In this document: positions 1 to 8,411 of the stretch, one piece after another | How positions within the stretch are numbered: position 1 is the first letter of the stretch | Layout of the letters: each line of letters begins with the position of its first letter | Assembly (NCBI RefSeq): GCF_022808915.1 | Contig: NZ_JAKZFS010000002.1 | Location: 62,001 to 126,000, forward strand | Length of the DNA stretch: 64,000 bases | Direction of reading: 5' to 3' | Source of the DNA: Fundidesulfovibrio terrae | GTDB lineage: Bacteria; Desulfobacterota; Desulfovibrionia; Desulfovibrionales; Desulfovibrionaceae | Made by a program: the position numbers and the translations under genes | Notes under the pieces: generated by a model | The model's input: only the letters and a program-made list of their open reading frames with translations | Database searches by the model: none | Told to the model about the DNA's origin: nothing

Positions 1-1
1 G

Positions 2-196
2 CGCGACGTGTTCGCGGCGGTGTCGCTCATGAGCCTGTCCCACGCCCTCATCGAGGACACCATGCTCCTGGCGCTCATAGGCACCAGCCCATGGGGATCC
101 CTGGCGGGGAGGCTCGCCTTCTCCCTGGTGGTGACGGCGGCGTTGTCGCGGCTTGCCGCCTCGCGGGAGCGGAGAGCGTCAGGCACTGCAGGCTGA
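2..196 (+). CDS. C-terminus of a nucleoside-recognition (Gate) domain membrane protein, partial
   Basis: Only the last 64 codons are inside the window; the reading frame is open to the left edge. The visible part holds the segment SLSHALIEDTMLLALIG followed by a hydrophobic helix (about residues 33-50) and a short basic tail. The H-x-L-x-EDT pattern resembles the Gate/nucleoside-recognition domain of integral membrane transport-like proteins, and the preserved helix fits the end of such a protein. The substrate cannot be read from this fragment. The next gene lies on the opposite strand and converges on it. The family assignment rests on a short motif and is moderate at best. Confidence 0.5.
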   Translation, partial: RDVFAAVSLMSLSHALIEDTMLLALIGTSPWGSLAGRLAFSLVVTAALSRLAASRERRASGTAG

Positions 197-292
197 TTGG
201 CCCTGATCCGCGTGTGGGCCTGGGCCTGACTTGGGGCGCGCTCGCATCCCATCGTAAATTTTCCAGCGGCGGCGAGGCCGCGCCACCTCGCG

Positions 293-865
293 CTAGGGCT
301 TACCCGTGGCGTTTGCGCCCTCCAGCACCTTCTTCACGAACGCCTCCATATTCCCCCCCGTCTTGAGCACGATGAACCGGTTGGCCACCGCCGCCACGTA
401 GCGCTGGGTCTCGGGGTAGGGCGGCACGCCCGCGAACTTGCGCACGGCCTCCGGTCCGGCGTTGTAGGCTGCCAGGGCCAGGCGCACGTCGCCGAAGGTT
501 CTCAGCTGCTCGCGCAGGTAGCGGCTGCCGGCGTCGATGTTGGCGGTGGGGTCGAAGGGGTCGTCAAGCTTCAAATCCCGGGCCGTGCCGGGCATGATCT
601 GCATGAGTCCCTGCGCCCCCTTGGGCGACACCGCCGCCTGGTCGCCGCCGGATTCGATCTCGATGAGCGCCTGCACCAGGCACGGGTCCAGCCCGTGTTT
701 CGCGCTGGCCTGGCGTATCCAGCCCTTGACCTGGGCGCTGGTGGCCCCCTTGGGCACGCGGAATTCGAATTCCCCGGGCGTGTGCTCGGCCGCGCGGGCG
801 AACACCGGCGGCACGAGAGCCAGGAGCAGGGCGGCCATGGCCGCGAGGACGGTTTTGGGGATCAT
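293..865 (-). CDS. Lytic transglycosylase, SLT domain
   Basis: A 190-residue exported protein with an N-terminal signal sequence (residues 1-26) and a soluble-lytic-transglycosylase domain from about residue 45. Visible family motifs are IEIESGG with the catalytic Glu at position 71, SPKGAQGLMQIMPGTA, and LALAAYNAGPEAV. Enzymes of this family cleave the MurNAc-GlcNAc bond of peptidoglycan in the periplasm and leave 1,6-anhydro ends. The length is typical of the compact SLT-only form. It is transcribed alone on the minus strand, with the PilZ gene ending about 90 bases upstream in the same direction. The role (turnover, or opening the wall for a secretion machine) is not shown. Confidence 0.92.
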   Translation of the reverse strand: MIPKTVLAAMAALLLALVPPVFARAAEHTPGEFEFRVPKGATSAQVKGWIRQASAKHGLDPCLVQALIEIESGGDQAAVSPKGAQGLMQIMPGTARDLKLDDPFDPTANIDAGSRYLREQLRTFGDVRLALAAYNAGPEAVRKFAGVPPYPETQRYVAAVANRFIVLKTGGNMEAFVKKVLEGANATGKP

Positions 866-954
866 TGCCCGAACGTCTCAAAGGGCCGGCCCGATGTCCA
901 GAGGGGGGACCTGCGGGCCTGCGGGGAGGCCGGGGTCAGGCTCCGACCCGCGCC

Positions 955-2346
955 CTAGCGCGCGGCGGCATCCAGGCGGGTTATGAATTCGCCCAGGGCG
1001 GAGGCCAGGGTCTTGTCCAGGCCGAAGACCAGCCCCATGGACAGGGTATTCCCCTGCTGGGCGAAGCTCTTCACCTGGGCGCGCAGGCTGGCAACGCGCA
1101 GCCCCTCCATGGGGATGGCCAGGTTGAACCGGTCGCCCGTCATGACGTTGCAGATCAGCTCCCCGTCGTCCAGGTTGGCCACCACGCGGCAGCCCCCGGC
1201 GCTGATGTCGGTGACGTACCCGGACATGCGCAGGTGCTCGTTCTCCAGGCTGGCCGGCAGCTGGCACTTCACCCGGGGGTGCTTGCGGCGCATGAGGATT
1301 TCGATCTTCTTGGGGTAGGCGAAGAAGACCATGGGCCTGGGTTTGGTGATGAACTTGGTGACGGAGGTGAGGAATCCGTAGTGGGAGCCGTGGTCCTCGA
1401 AGCGGACCCGCAACCCCATGCCGGGCTTGGGGCAGTTCTTGAGTCCGGAGCTTATGGGCATTTCGGCGATGATGGTCTCGGAGCCGTCCACGCCCAGGAT
1501 TGAAGACTGGTCGTAGAGGTGGCTCCCCGTGAACTGGATGTCCAGGGGGTCGAGGACCTTGAGCGAAACCTGGCTGGCGTCGCCCACGCGTGCGGTGGCG
1601 TCGCGCATGGAGCGGCTGCTGGCCAGGTGCGGTCGGGCGTCCCGGGATGTTTCCTTGCACTCGTCGCCCTGCATGCACTCCATTTTTTTGAGATGGTCGA
1701 TGAACCGGGACACGGCCTGGCTCGATGTCGACCCGTTACGGAAGGCCATCCCGAGGTTCAGCAGGCCATCCTTGCGGGTGCAGGCGCGCACCTGGGCCGA
1801 CAGGGTCTGGGTGCGGAGGCCGTCCACGGGGAGACGGATGTCGAGCTGGTCGCCTTTCTTGACGGAGCGGTCGAGCCCGGCCTCGCGCGTGCTGGCCACG
1901 ATGCGGCATCCGCCCATGCTGATGTCGCGGATGTGACCGCTTGCGAACAGGCTCTGCCCTTCGATGATGGTGGGGACGAGGCATTTGATGCGCGGGTGGC
2001 TGCGCAGGGCCCGGCTCTCGACCTCCTTGGGATAAGAGAGGATGAGCACCGGCGAGGGGTGCTTGAGCCAGTTGAGCACCTGCACTTCGAAACCGTAGAG
2101 CGCGCCGTCGTTCTCCAGGCTCACCAGCACGTCCGAATCGGGTTCGTATCCGGTCTTGGAGGACTGCACCGGCGAAGGCTTCACAATGAGGAACTCGCCG
2201 GGCTTGTATCCCAGCACCGCGGCGCGTCCGCCTCGTTCCTCCGCCCCGGTGCGCAGGGACACGGGCTGCCCCACGGACAGGGCAAGGTTCACTTCCGGAA
2301 CCGCAAGGGAAGCGTCTGATTCGTTGTCGGCAGGGGGGCGGTTCAT
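955..2346 (-). CDS. Tandem PilZ-domain cyclic-di-GMP receptor protein
   Basis: A 463-residue cytoplasmic protein built from two copies of the same YcgR-like unit: an N-terminal beta domain followed by PilZ. The first PilZ has RxxxR at R115-R119 and DISMGG at 141-146; the second has R354-R358 and DISAGG at 380-385. Both copies therefore keep the residues known to bind cyclic-di-GMP. An internal duplication is the simplest explanation. The start at 2346 is preferred because homology begins there; an upstream in-frame ATG at 2418 would add 24 residues of poor composition. The neighbouring gene at 2580-3776 encodes a diguanylate cyclase on the same strand, so a local ligand source is plausible. 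The output partner (flagellar motor or other) is unknown. Confidence 0.88.
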   Translation of the reverse strand: MNRPPADNESDASLAVPEVNLALSVGQPVSLRTGAEERGGRAAVLGYKPGEFLIVKPSPVQSSKTGYEPDSDVLVSLENDGALYGFEVQVLNWLKHPSPVLILSYPKEVESRALRSHPRIKCLVPTIIEGQSLFASGHIRDISMGGCRIVASTREAGLDRSVKKGDQLDIRLPVDGLRTQTLSAQVRACTRKDGLLNLGMAFRNGSTSSQAVSRFIDHLKKMECMQGDECKETSRDARPHLASSRSMRDATARVGDASQVSLKVLDPLDIQFTGSHLYDQSSILGVDGSETIIAEMPISSGLKNCPKPGMGLRVRFEDHGSHYGFLTSVTKFITKPRPMVFFAYPKKIEILMRRKHPRVKCQLPASLENEHLRMSGYVTDISAGGCRVVANLDDGELICNVMTGDRFNLAIPMEGLRVASLRAQVKSFAQQGNTLSMGLVFGLDKTLASALGEFITRLDAAAR

Positions 2347-2579
2347 AGGCAAATCCGTTGCGGCGGCATTGCCGCCATGGAGTGTCCACGTCGGGAGAAG
2401 CTTGCAAGGCCGGGCCATGAATGCACGACGACTACAACTAACTCATGAAAGACTTTAAGAAAAGAGGGGGAAAACACGAAAAAGCGATGTTTCGTCAACA
2501 GGTTGCGTTTCGCTCGCCGGCTCGCGCCTGCGCCAAGCGGCGGGCTCGCCTGATTTTGTCCGCCTTTCTGGCGGGCAGG

Positions 2580-3776
2580 TCAGGCCTGGATCACCTTCCC
2601 GAGGGACCGGGCTTCCCGCGTCTGGCTCTTGGCCAGGTACATGGCCGCGTCCGCGTAGGCCATGAGGGAGTAAGGATCGGAGCCGTCCTGGGGGGAGACC
2701 GCAAGCCCCAGGCTGGCCCTCACCTCAATGGCCGCCCCCTTGACTCGGGCGGGTGCGTTGAGGGCCCTGGCCACCTTTTCGGACACCCGGGCCGCGGCCC
2801 GGCCGCTGTTGACACCGGGGATGACGACCACGAATTCATCGCCCCCCAGCCTGGCGATGGTGTCGTCGCCGCGCAGGGCCAGGGTGAGGCGCTTGGCCGT
2901 GAGCACCAGCAGTTCGTCGCCCGCGTCGTGCCCCAGGGTGTCGTTGACGGCCTTGAAGTCGTCCAGGTCGATGAACAGCACTCCCACGGATGTCCCGTGT
3001 CTGCCGGCCCTGTCCAGCGCTTCGGTGAGCCGGTCCAGGAACAGCGTCCGGTTGGGCAGGCCCGTCAGCTGGTCGTGGTGGGCCTTGTGGTGCAGTACGG
3101 CCTCGTTGTCGCAAATGGCGCGCTGCACGTTGCGCACGATGAACAGGCCGCAGGCGAAGCTGCTGGCGAAGCCCAGGGCGATGATCAGGTACACGGTCCA
3201 TTGGGCGCGGCCGGTCTGCCGTTGCGCCTCGCCGATGAAGAGCGCGGCCGTGTCCCTGGAATAGGCCACGATGCCGTCGAGCTTGGCGCTGATTTCCTCG
3301 TAGGCGGGGGTGCCCAATGTCAGGATGAGTCCCTGGGCTGCGTCGAATTCTCCCTGGCGTGCCGTTTCCAGGATACCGTCTCGCACCGAGCGCCATTTGT
3401 TGAACAGGGCCACCGCCTGCTCCGCCTCGCTTTTGTCGCCGAGATAGAAATCCGAGACCGTGGCGAGATTTTTGAAGAAGCTCTCGTCCAGTTGGGCGAT
3501 GTCTTCGATGGCGGCCTGGGCCCTGGCCTGGTCGCGGGCGAGCGCGGCGTACAGGACGCGCTCGCGGACCGAGGTCAGGACCCTCTGGGCCTCGAGGGCG
3601 GCGTTGCTGACGGCGAACGGGTGGGCGTAGAGCTTCTCGGCGCTTTCGCCGACCTCCCGGGTCTGGACGAGGACCAGGATGCACGTCCCCAGCAGTCCCA
3701 GGGAAAATACGCCATAAGCGGTGAGCAATGCCTTGGTGTAGCGGTGCAGACGGATCGTCTTCATGTCGTGCGGCAA
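2580..3776 (-). CDS. Membrane-bound diguanylate cyclase (4HB sensor, GGDEF)
   Basis: 398 residues. Two membrane helices (about 17-37 and 193-213) bracket a periplasmic four-helix-bundle sensor region. The GGDEF domain starts near residue 228 (HDQLTGLPNR) and has an intact active-site GGDEF at 311-315. An allosteric inhibitory I-site, RGDD (302-305), sits five residues before it. The enzyme should make cyclic-di-GMP from two GTP and be product-inhibited. The alternative start at M5 (3764) would trim four residues. It lies 18 bases after the radical SAM gene and may be cotranscribed with it; the tandem-PilZ receptor gene follows 234 bases downstream. The sensed signal is not evident. Confidence 0.93.
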   Translation of the reverse strand: MPHDMKTIRLHRYTKALLTAYGVFSLGLLGTCILVLVQTREVGESAEKLYAHPFAVSNAALEAQRVLTSVRERVLYAALARDQARAQAAIEDIAQLDESFFKNLATVSDFYLGDKSEAEQAVALFNKWRSVRDGILETARQGEFDAAQGLILTLGTPAYEEISAKLDGIVAYSRDTAALFIGEAQRQTGRAQWTVYLIIALGFASSFACGLFIVRNVQRAICDNEAVLHHKAHHDQLTGLPNRTLFLDRLTEALDRAGRHGTSVGVLFIDLDDFKAVNDTLGHDAGDELLVLTAKRLTLALRGDDTIARLGGDEFVVVIPGVNSGRAAARVSEKVARALNAPARVKGAAIEVRASLGLAVSPQDGSDPYSLMAYADAAMYLAKSQTREARSLGKVIQA

Positions 3777-3794
3777 AGGCCTCGGGACCCGGTT

Positions 3795-4664
3795 TCAGAG
3801 TCCGCGCATGTGTTCCGGTTTGAGAGGTTTCCTTCCCTGGATGACGGCGTCCAGGAGGTCCAGGCCGTATTGCCTGTCGCGGGGAAGCCTGAGCTTGAGG
3901 GGCACATGGTTCGAGGCGTGGTCGGCCAGGAACAGGCCCCGGGGCATGGCGGTGTGTTCGAGGAGCATGCGCAGTTCCCGAACCAGAGCCTGAGCGTCCT
4001 GGGGAACGAACCGTCCGGATTCGATGTCCGTCCACAGGGGCGTCCCGGGCACGGCAATGAGGCTGAGCGTCGCGGCCTGGTCCGGTTCCATGGCGGCGAG
4101 GGCCTCGCCGGTGAGCCGGGCGTGGCGCTCCCAGCCGCTTGCTCCGGCCAGGCCGGTGATCACCGTGACCGAGAGTTTCATTCCCGCCTGGCGGACCTTG
4201 GCCGCCTGGGCGAGCATGTCCGCCACCCGGGCCTTCTTGCCCATGGCCGCGAGCAGTTCGTCGTCGCCGGATTCCAGGCCCATGTAGACCATGGACAGCC
4301 CGAGCCCGCGAAGCGTTTCCAGTTCCTCGGGGCTTTTGGGCGCGAGGCTCATGGCGCTGGCGTAGACGCCCATGCGGCCCACGCGGGGCAGGCGCTCGCG
4401 GATGCGCTCGAGGATGCGCGTGAGCCTGCGCGTGGGCATGGCCATGGCGTCTCCGTCGCACAAAAACAGGCGGCGCATGCCGGGCATGTGCCGGGCCGCG
4501 AAGTCGATGTCCTCGAAGACGACGGCCTCATCCTTGATGCGGAAGCGTTCGCCCAGGTAGGCCCCGCAGAAGGCGCAGGAATTGTGGGAACAGCCCACCG
4601 TCACCTGGAGCAGGATGCTGTCGCCCTCGCTGGGAGGACGGATGATCTGGCCTTCGTAATGCAT
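3795..4664 (-). CDS. Radical SAM protein with CX4CX2C cluster motif
   Basis: From the ATG at 4664 the protein has 289 residues; a GTG at 4691 in frame would add nine. The iron-sulfur motif is C25-x4-C30-x2-C33 (GCSHNSCAFC), with one more residue between the first two cysteines than the classic CX3CX2C spacing. Later segments such as MVYMGLESGDDELL and VTVITGLAG match the radical SAM TIM barrel, including the Gly-rich and ESG elements. No SPASM cysteines are seen near the C-terminus, so it does not look like a sulfatase-maturating enzyme despite the arylsulfatase 600 bases away. Its substrate is unknown. It precedes the diguanylate cyclase on the same strand. Confidence 0.82.
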   Translation of the reverse strand: MHYEGQIIRPPSEGDSILLQVTVGCSHNSCAFCGAYLGERFRIKDEAVVFEDIDFAARHMPGMRRLFLCDGDAMAMPTRRLTRILERIRERLPRVGRMGVYASAMSLAPKSPEELETLRGLGLSMVYMGLESGDDELLAAMGKKARVADMLAQAAKVRQAGMKLSVTVITGLAGASGWERHARLTGEALAAMEPDQAATLSLIAVPGTPLWTDIESGRFVPQDAQALVRELRMLLEHTAMPRGLFLADHASNHVPLKLRLPRDRQYGLDLLDAVIQGRKPLKPEHMRGL

Positions 4665-4816
4665 GGAGAGTTCCCGGTGGATGGGCCGCACGCGAGCCCT
4701 TGCAATCTATACTCCCAAGGGGGCGTTAGGCAAGTGCGCCTGGCACCAGGAAAAACAGGGGAAAAGAGAAAGGGCGCATTGGCGGCGCCATCCCGCCCGT
4801 CACTGACGAGTTAGGA

Positions 4817-5170
4817 CTATGGTTTCTTCTCCTTGTCGCTTGTTGATGCCCGAGTCAAAAGGGCCGTCAGGATCACATGCAGGACGACCGCCGGCCACAG
4901 GAGTATGCCGGTCGGCCCGTCCGCCAAGCCGACGTAGGCGAGATACAACGTGACGGCCGCGCTGTAGGCCAACATGCCGATTCGCGGCGGGCCCGGCCAG
5001 CAGGCGACCCCGAGCGCGATCAGGGCGATGCCGGCCACGCGCGCCACGGTCACGGCCACGCCCGCGAGCTCCGTACCGAGCAGCAACCGCCCAACCAGCG
5101 ACGGAACCAGCAGCAACGCCAAGCCGGTGGCGGCTTCGAGCACCGCGGCAAGAACGAGCACCCATCTCAT
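4817..5170 (-). CDS. Small multi-pass membrane protein next to arylsulfatase
   Basis: A 117-residue protein made almost entirely of hydrophobic segments (about 3-25, 30-55, 65-82, 88-108), consistent with four membrane helices, ending in a short charged tail DKEKKP. The ATG at 5170 has a strong ribosome site (AGGAGG) ten bases upstream, and this decides the start. It lies 86 bases downstream of the arylsulfatase on the same strand, so the two are probably one operon. I do not recognise a functional family. Placement suggests a role linked to sulfate-ester use or export, but that is inference from context only. Confidence 0.72.
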   Translation of the reverse strand: MRWVLVLAAVLEAATGLALLLVPSLVGRLLLGTELAGVAVTVARVAGIALIALGVACWPGPPRIGMLAYSAAVTLYLAYVGLADGPTGILLWPAVVLHVILTALLTRASTSDKEKKP

Positions 5171-5256
5171 AGCGCCGACACCTCCTGGCCTTTCGCCCGG
5201 GCGACCGCGTTGGCACTGGCCGGGATTGCGCCGCTTGCTCCGGTCCGAGGCTAAAG

Positions 5257-7749
5257 CTAGTCGCGTGCCCCGGCGACGGTCTTTTGCATCTGCTGGCGTT
5301 CCTGTGCCGTCACCTGTTCTGGTCCGAGGTTGAAGGTGAGCTTGTCGATCGTGCCGGTGAACGTGAACGGAACATCGTAGCGGTACTCGAGCATGGCGAC
5401 GCCGGTGCGCGTGTCCTGGCCGATGTCGAAGGTTTCGTCCTCCGGGAAGGTGACCGGGGTGGTGTGCTCCATGGAATTCTTGGCCGCTTCCTTGCCGTCC
5501 ACGGAGAGCACGCCCGTGCCGCCCTTGCCCAGACCCGGGCCGTCGGACTTGAAGTCGAAGACGATGGTGTGCTTGCCGGGGCTCAGTTCGGGCCCTTCCC
5601 AGATGGTCCGTTTGAGGTCGAGCAGGTTGTAGAGGAACACCACCCTGCCCCGCTCGAATCCCACCACTCCCTTGCTCATGAACAGCCCGTAGCCGCCGAA
5701 GCGTCCGCCGTCGGTGACGATCATGCCTTCCGCGCCGCCTTCGGGGATCGTGACCTCGGCGGTGATGGTGTAGGACTTGTTCAGGATGTTCGGAGCGCCG
5801 CTGTTGGGCACGCCGGCCAGCGTTCCCGCGTAGGTGAAGATCTTTCGTCCTTCGGTCAGGTTCGGGCGCGGTGAGTTCCAGCGATGGAGGGTCGAGTTGT
5901 CCAGCGGCAGCACGCCATGCTTCTTGGCCTCGGCGTAGAAGACGTCCTGCATCTGCTTGAGCTTGTCCGGCATCGCGGCGGCCAGGTCGTTGGACTCGGT
6001 GGGATCCTCCATGACGTTGTACAGTTCCCACTTGTACCCGGTGAGCACGTCGGGCGGCGGGGCGTTGCTCAACTCCCACGGGAGGGTGGCCGGAGTGGTG
6101 CAGGCCACCCAGCCGTCGTGGTAGATGGCGCGGTTGCCGAGCATTTCGAAATATTGCGTGGTATGCCGGGTGGGCGCGTTGGCGTTGGCCTTGTCCCAGG
6201 TGTAGGCCATGCTCACGCCGTCCATGGGGCGTTGCTTGATGCCGTTAAGCGTCTCCGGCATCGGGATGCCGGTCGCTTCGAGGACGGTCGGAACGATGTC
6301 GATGAGGTGGTGGAACTGCCGGCGGATGCCGCCCGCGTCGCCTATGTGGCCGGGCCAGGATATGGCCATGCCCTGGGCCGTGCCGCCGTAATGCGACGCC
6401 ACCTGCTTGGTCCACTTGAACGGCGTGTCCATGGCCCAGGCCCACGGTGTCGCAAAGTGCGGGAAGGTCCGGTCGGACCCCCAGAACTCGTACCAGAGGA
6501 ACTGGTCCTTGACCGGCACGGCGACACCGTTGAACGTGGTGAACTCGTTGGGCGTGCCATTCAACATGCCTTCCGGGCTCGCGCCGTTGTCGCCGCTGAT
6601 GTAGATGATCAGGGTGTTGCCCAGCTGGCCCAGGTCCTCCACCGCCTGGATCACCCGGCCGATCTCGTGGTCGGTGTAGGCCAGGTAGGCCCCGTAGACG
6701 TCGGCCTGCTTGATGAAGAGCTTCTTCTCGTCCCAACTAAGCGATTCCCACTGGGGCAGCTCCTTCGGCCACGGGGTCAGCTGGGCATTGGCGGGCATGA
6801 TACCCAGCCGCTTCTGATTGGCGAAGATGGTCTCGCGCAGCTTGTTCCAGCCGCCGTCGAAGAGATGCATGTCGCTGATCTTCTTGATCCACTCCGACGT
6901 CGGATGATGCGGGGCGTGGGTGCCGCCCGGCACGTAATAGACGAAGAACGGCTTGTCGGGCGCGACCTCCTTGAGCTCCTTCATGTACTGGATGGCCTCG
7001 TCGGCCATGGCCGTGGTCAGGTTCCAGCTCGGGTTGCCCTGGAAGGGGTAGATGGCCCGCGTGTTGCGGTACAGGTTCGGCTGCCACTGGCTGGCGTCGC
7101 CGCCCACGAAGCCGTAGAAGTACTCGAAGCCCATGCCGGTGGGCCACTGGTCGAAGGGCCCTGCCTGGGTGGCCTGATAGAAGGGCGTGTTGTGGTCCTT
7201 GCCGAACCAGGAGGTGGCGTAGCCGTTCTCCTTGAGGATGGCGCCGATGGTGCCGTTCTCCTTGCGGATGACCGAGTCGTACCCCGGGAACCCCGTGGCG
7301 ATTTCGCCCACCACGCCGAAGCCGGCCACGTGGTGGTTGCGCCCGGTGATCAAGGCCGCGCGCGAGGGAGAGCAGAGCGACGTGGAGTGGAAATTCGTGT
7401 AGCGCAGCCCGTTCTTGGCGATGCGGTCCAGCGCCGGTGTGGGAACGACGCCGCCGAAGGTGCCTGGCGCGCCGAAGCCGACGTCGTCGGTCATGATGAG
7501 CAGCACGTTGGGCGCGCCCTTGGGCGGCACGACCCGTGGCGGCCACCAGGCTATTGACTCCGAGGCCTTTTCCTTGATCACCCCGCCGAACGCGGGGTCG
7601 GGCGGCGGAAGCTGTTTTCCGCCGAGAGTGGTCGTGGCGCTGGACGAACCCAGCTCTCCGGTGACTTGCTGGGCGATGCAGCATGAGGAGTAGAAGGCGA
7701 AGGCGACACAGGAAACCGCAAGGGAGATGATCAGCCTGACTGCCATCAT
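5257..7749 (-). CDS. Arylsulfatase, long two-domain type, exported
   Basis: 830 residues with a signal sequence (about 1-26). The sulfatase domain has the metal-binding TDD at 87-89 and the core CSPSR at 126-130, where Cys126 is expected to be oxidised to formylglycine, the catalytic nucleophile for hydrolysing sulfate esters. HHVAG and later GDNGA also fit the family. The C-terminal 200 residues (from about 620, ITAEVTIPEGG onward) look like a beta-sandwich carbohydrate- or lectin-like domain seen in long arylsulfatases. The enzyme would act in the periplasm. It precedes the small membrane protein at 4817-5170. No obvious sulfatase-maturating enzyme lies in the window. Isolated catabolic gene content suggests acquisition, but base composition is similar to that of its neighbours. 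Confidence 0.93.
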   Translation of the reverse strand: MMAVRLIISLAVSCVAFAFYSSCCIAQQVTGELGSSSATTTLGGKQLPPPDPAFGGVIKEKASESIAWWPPRVVPPKGAPNVLLIMTDDVGFGAPGTFGGVVPTPALDRIAKNGLRYTNFHSTSLCSPSRAALITGRNHHVAGFGVVGEIATGFPGYDSVIRKENGTIGAILKENGYATSWFGKDHNTPFYQATQAGPFDQWPTGMGFEYFYGFVGGDASQWQPNLYRNTRAIYPFQGNPSWNLTTAMADEAIQYMKELKEVAPDKPFFVYYVPGGTHAPHHPTSEWIKKISDMHLFDGGWNKLRETIFANQKRLGIMPANAQLTPWPKELPQWESLSWDEKKLFIKQADVYGAYLAYTDHEIGRVIQAVEDLGQLGNTLIIYISGDNGASPEGMLNGTPNEFTTFNGVAVPVKDQFLWYEFWGSDRTFPHFATPWAWAMDTPFKWTKQVASHYGGTAQGMAISWPGHIGDAGGIRRQFHHLIDIVPTVLEATGIPMPETLNGIKQRPMDGVSMAYTWDKANANAPTRHTTQYFEMLGNRAIYHDGWVACTTPATLPWELSNAPPPDVLTGYKWELYNVMEDPTESNDLAAAMPDKLKQMQDVFYAEAKKHGVLPLDNSTLHRWNSPRPNLTEGRKIFTYAGTLAGVPNSGAPNILNKSYTITAEVTIPEGGAEGMIVTDGGRFGGYGLFMSKGVVGFERGRVVFLYNLLDLKRTIWEGPELSPGKHTIVFDFKSDGPGLGKGGTGVLSVDGKEAAKNSMEHTTPVTFPEDETFDIGQDTRTGVAMLEYRYDVPFTFTGTIDKLTFNLGPEQVTAQERQQMQKTVAGARD

Positions 7750-8411
7750 ACCAGACCCCCCATTCGATGTGGTTCTGCCGACCGGGACAGTCGCAGGCCG
7801 TGATCCCCCTGCGTTGCGGCCTTGGGCTGCGACGCTGGCGCCGCCGGCTTCAGGCTAGTTTAATTGTTAGCCATAAGCGGCGTGACAAGTCCAGAGAATA
7901 TCGCCCTCACTTTAGCCGCCGTTGAGAGGTCGCTATTCCATGTAGATCGTCCCCAGGTCGGGGGGTAATTGTCGTTTTTTGTTGCCAGCAGGCAGGTCAG
8001 GTTGCCCTTGAACGGGGTTGGGACGAAGAACAGGGCGTGCGGCGGAGGATCAAGCGGTGGGCCATTGGGGGGCAAGGTTGTCCACCCCGGTTTTCCAACA
8101 GAAAAAAGGTGGGTAGCCCCAGTAGAGCTACCCCCTTGGTCTTGGGCAAATAATTGGTCGGGGCGAGAGGGTTTGAACCTCCGGCCCCCTGCGCTCAAGT
8201 TTTGGAGGATAAGGGTTGTGTCTCGAAATAATTCGACATTTCTTGAAGGTGGTAGCGTGCCCCGGTCAAAATCGATAATCCCCCGGACCAAAGAGGTGAG
8301 CCAGAGGTTGTCCGGGGGCGGTGCGCAAGTCCAGGCGAGGGAGTCGTGCTGGTCAGTTCAGGAGTGCGAGCCTTTTCCAGCCTCCACGCGACACTTCTTT
8401 GAAGGCTCGGC
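7750..8411. other. Intergenic region holding the left tRNA-Pro-end repeat
   Basis: No gene is supported here. From 8075 to 8199 it holds a copy of the tRNA-Pro 3' end plus the downstream hairpin (listed separately). Beyond it, CCCCCGGAC near 8279 and its complement near 8317 could pair across about 29 bases. An open frame on the minus strand (7860-8291) runs straight through the tRNA-like sequence and has no ribosome site or recognisable domain, so it is not called. Confidence 0.6.
8075..8199 (-). repeat. Partial tRNA-Pro 3' end plus terminator hairpin, left island boundary
   Basis: Bases 8155-8199 match the last 45 bases of the intact tRNA-Pro at 20398-20442 in 43 of 45 positions, from the CCA end to the anticodon loop, then identity stops. 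Next to the CCA end lie a stem (8111-8117 with 8127-8133) and a run of six A (T on the minus strand), mirroring the terminator of the real tRNA. Bases 8075-8100 also match 14615-14640 in about 22 of 26 positions. This is the pattern left when an element integrates at a tRNA 3' end and duplicates its attachment core. Confidence 0.85.

Noticed and set aside
3795-4664. Radical SAM gene as the maturase of the nearby arylsulfatase
   Set aside because: It lacks the SPASM-type C-terminal cysteines and has CX4CX2C instead of CX3CX2C, so the pairing is not supported.
2445-4814. A 789-codon plus-strand open frame
   Set aside because: It is the antisense shadow of the diguanylate cyclase and radical SAM genes; low-complexity Gly/Gln/His/Val composition and no motifs.
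5884-7557. A 557-codon plus-strand open frame
   Set aside because: Antisense of the arylsulfatase gene, a high-GC artefact with no domain.
7860-8291. A 143-codon minus-strand open frame
   Set aside because: It passes through the partial tRNA-Pro and its hairpin, which are clearly RNA-gene derived, and has no ribosome site or similarity.
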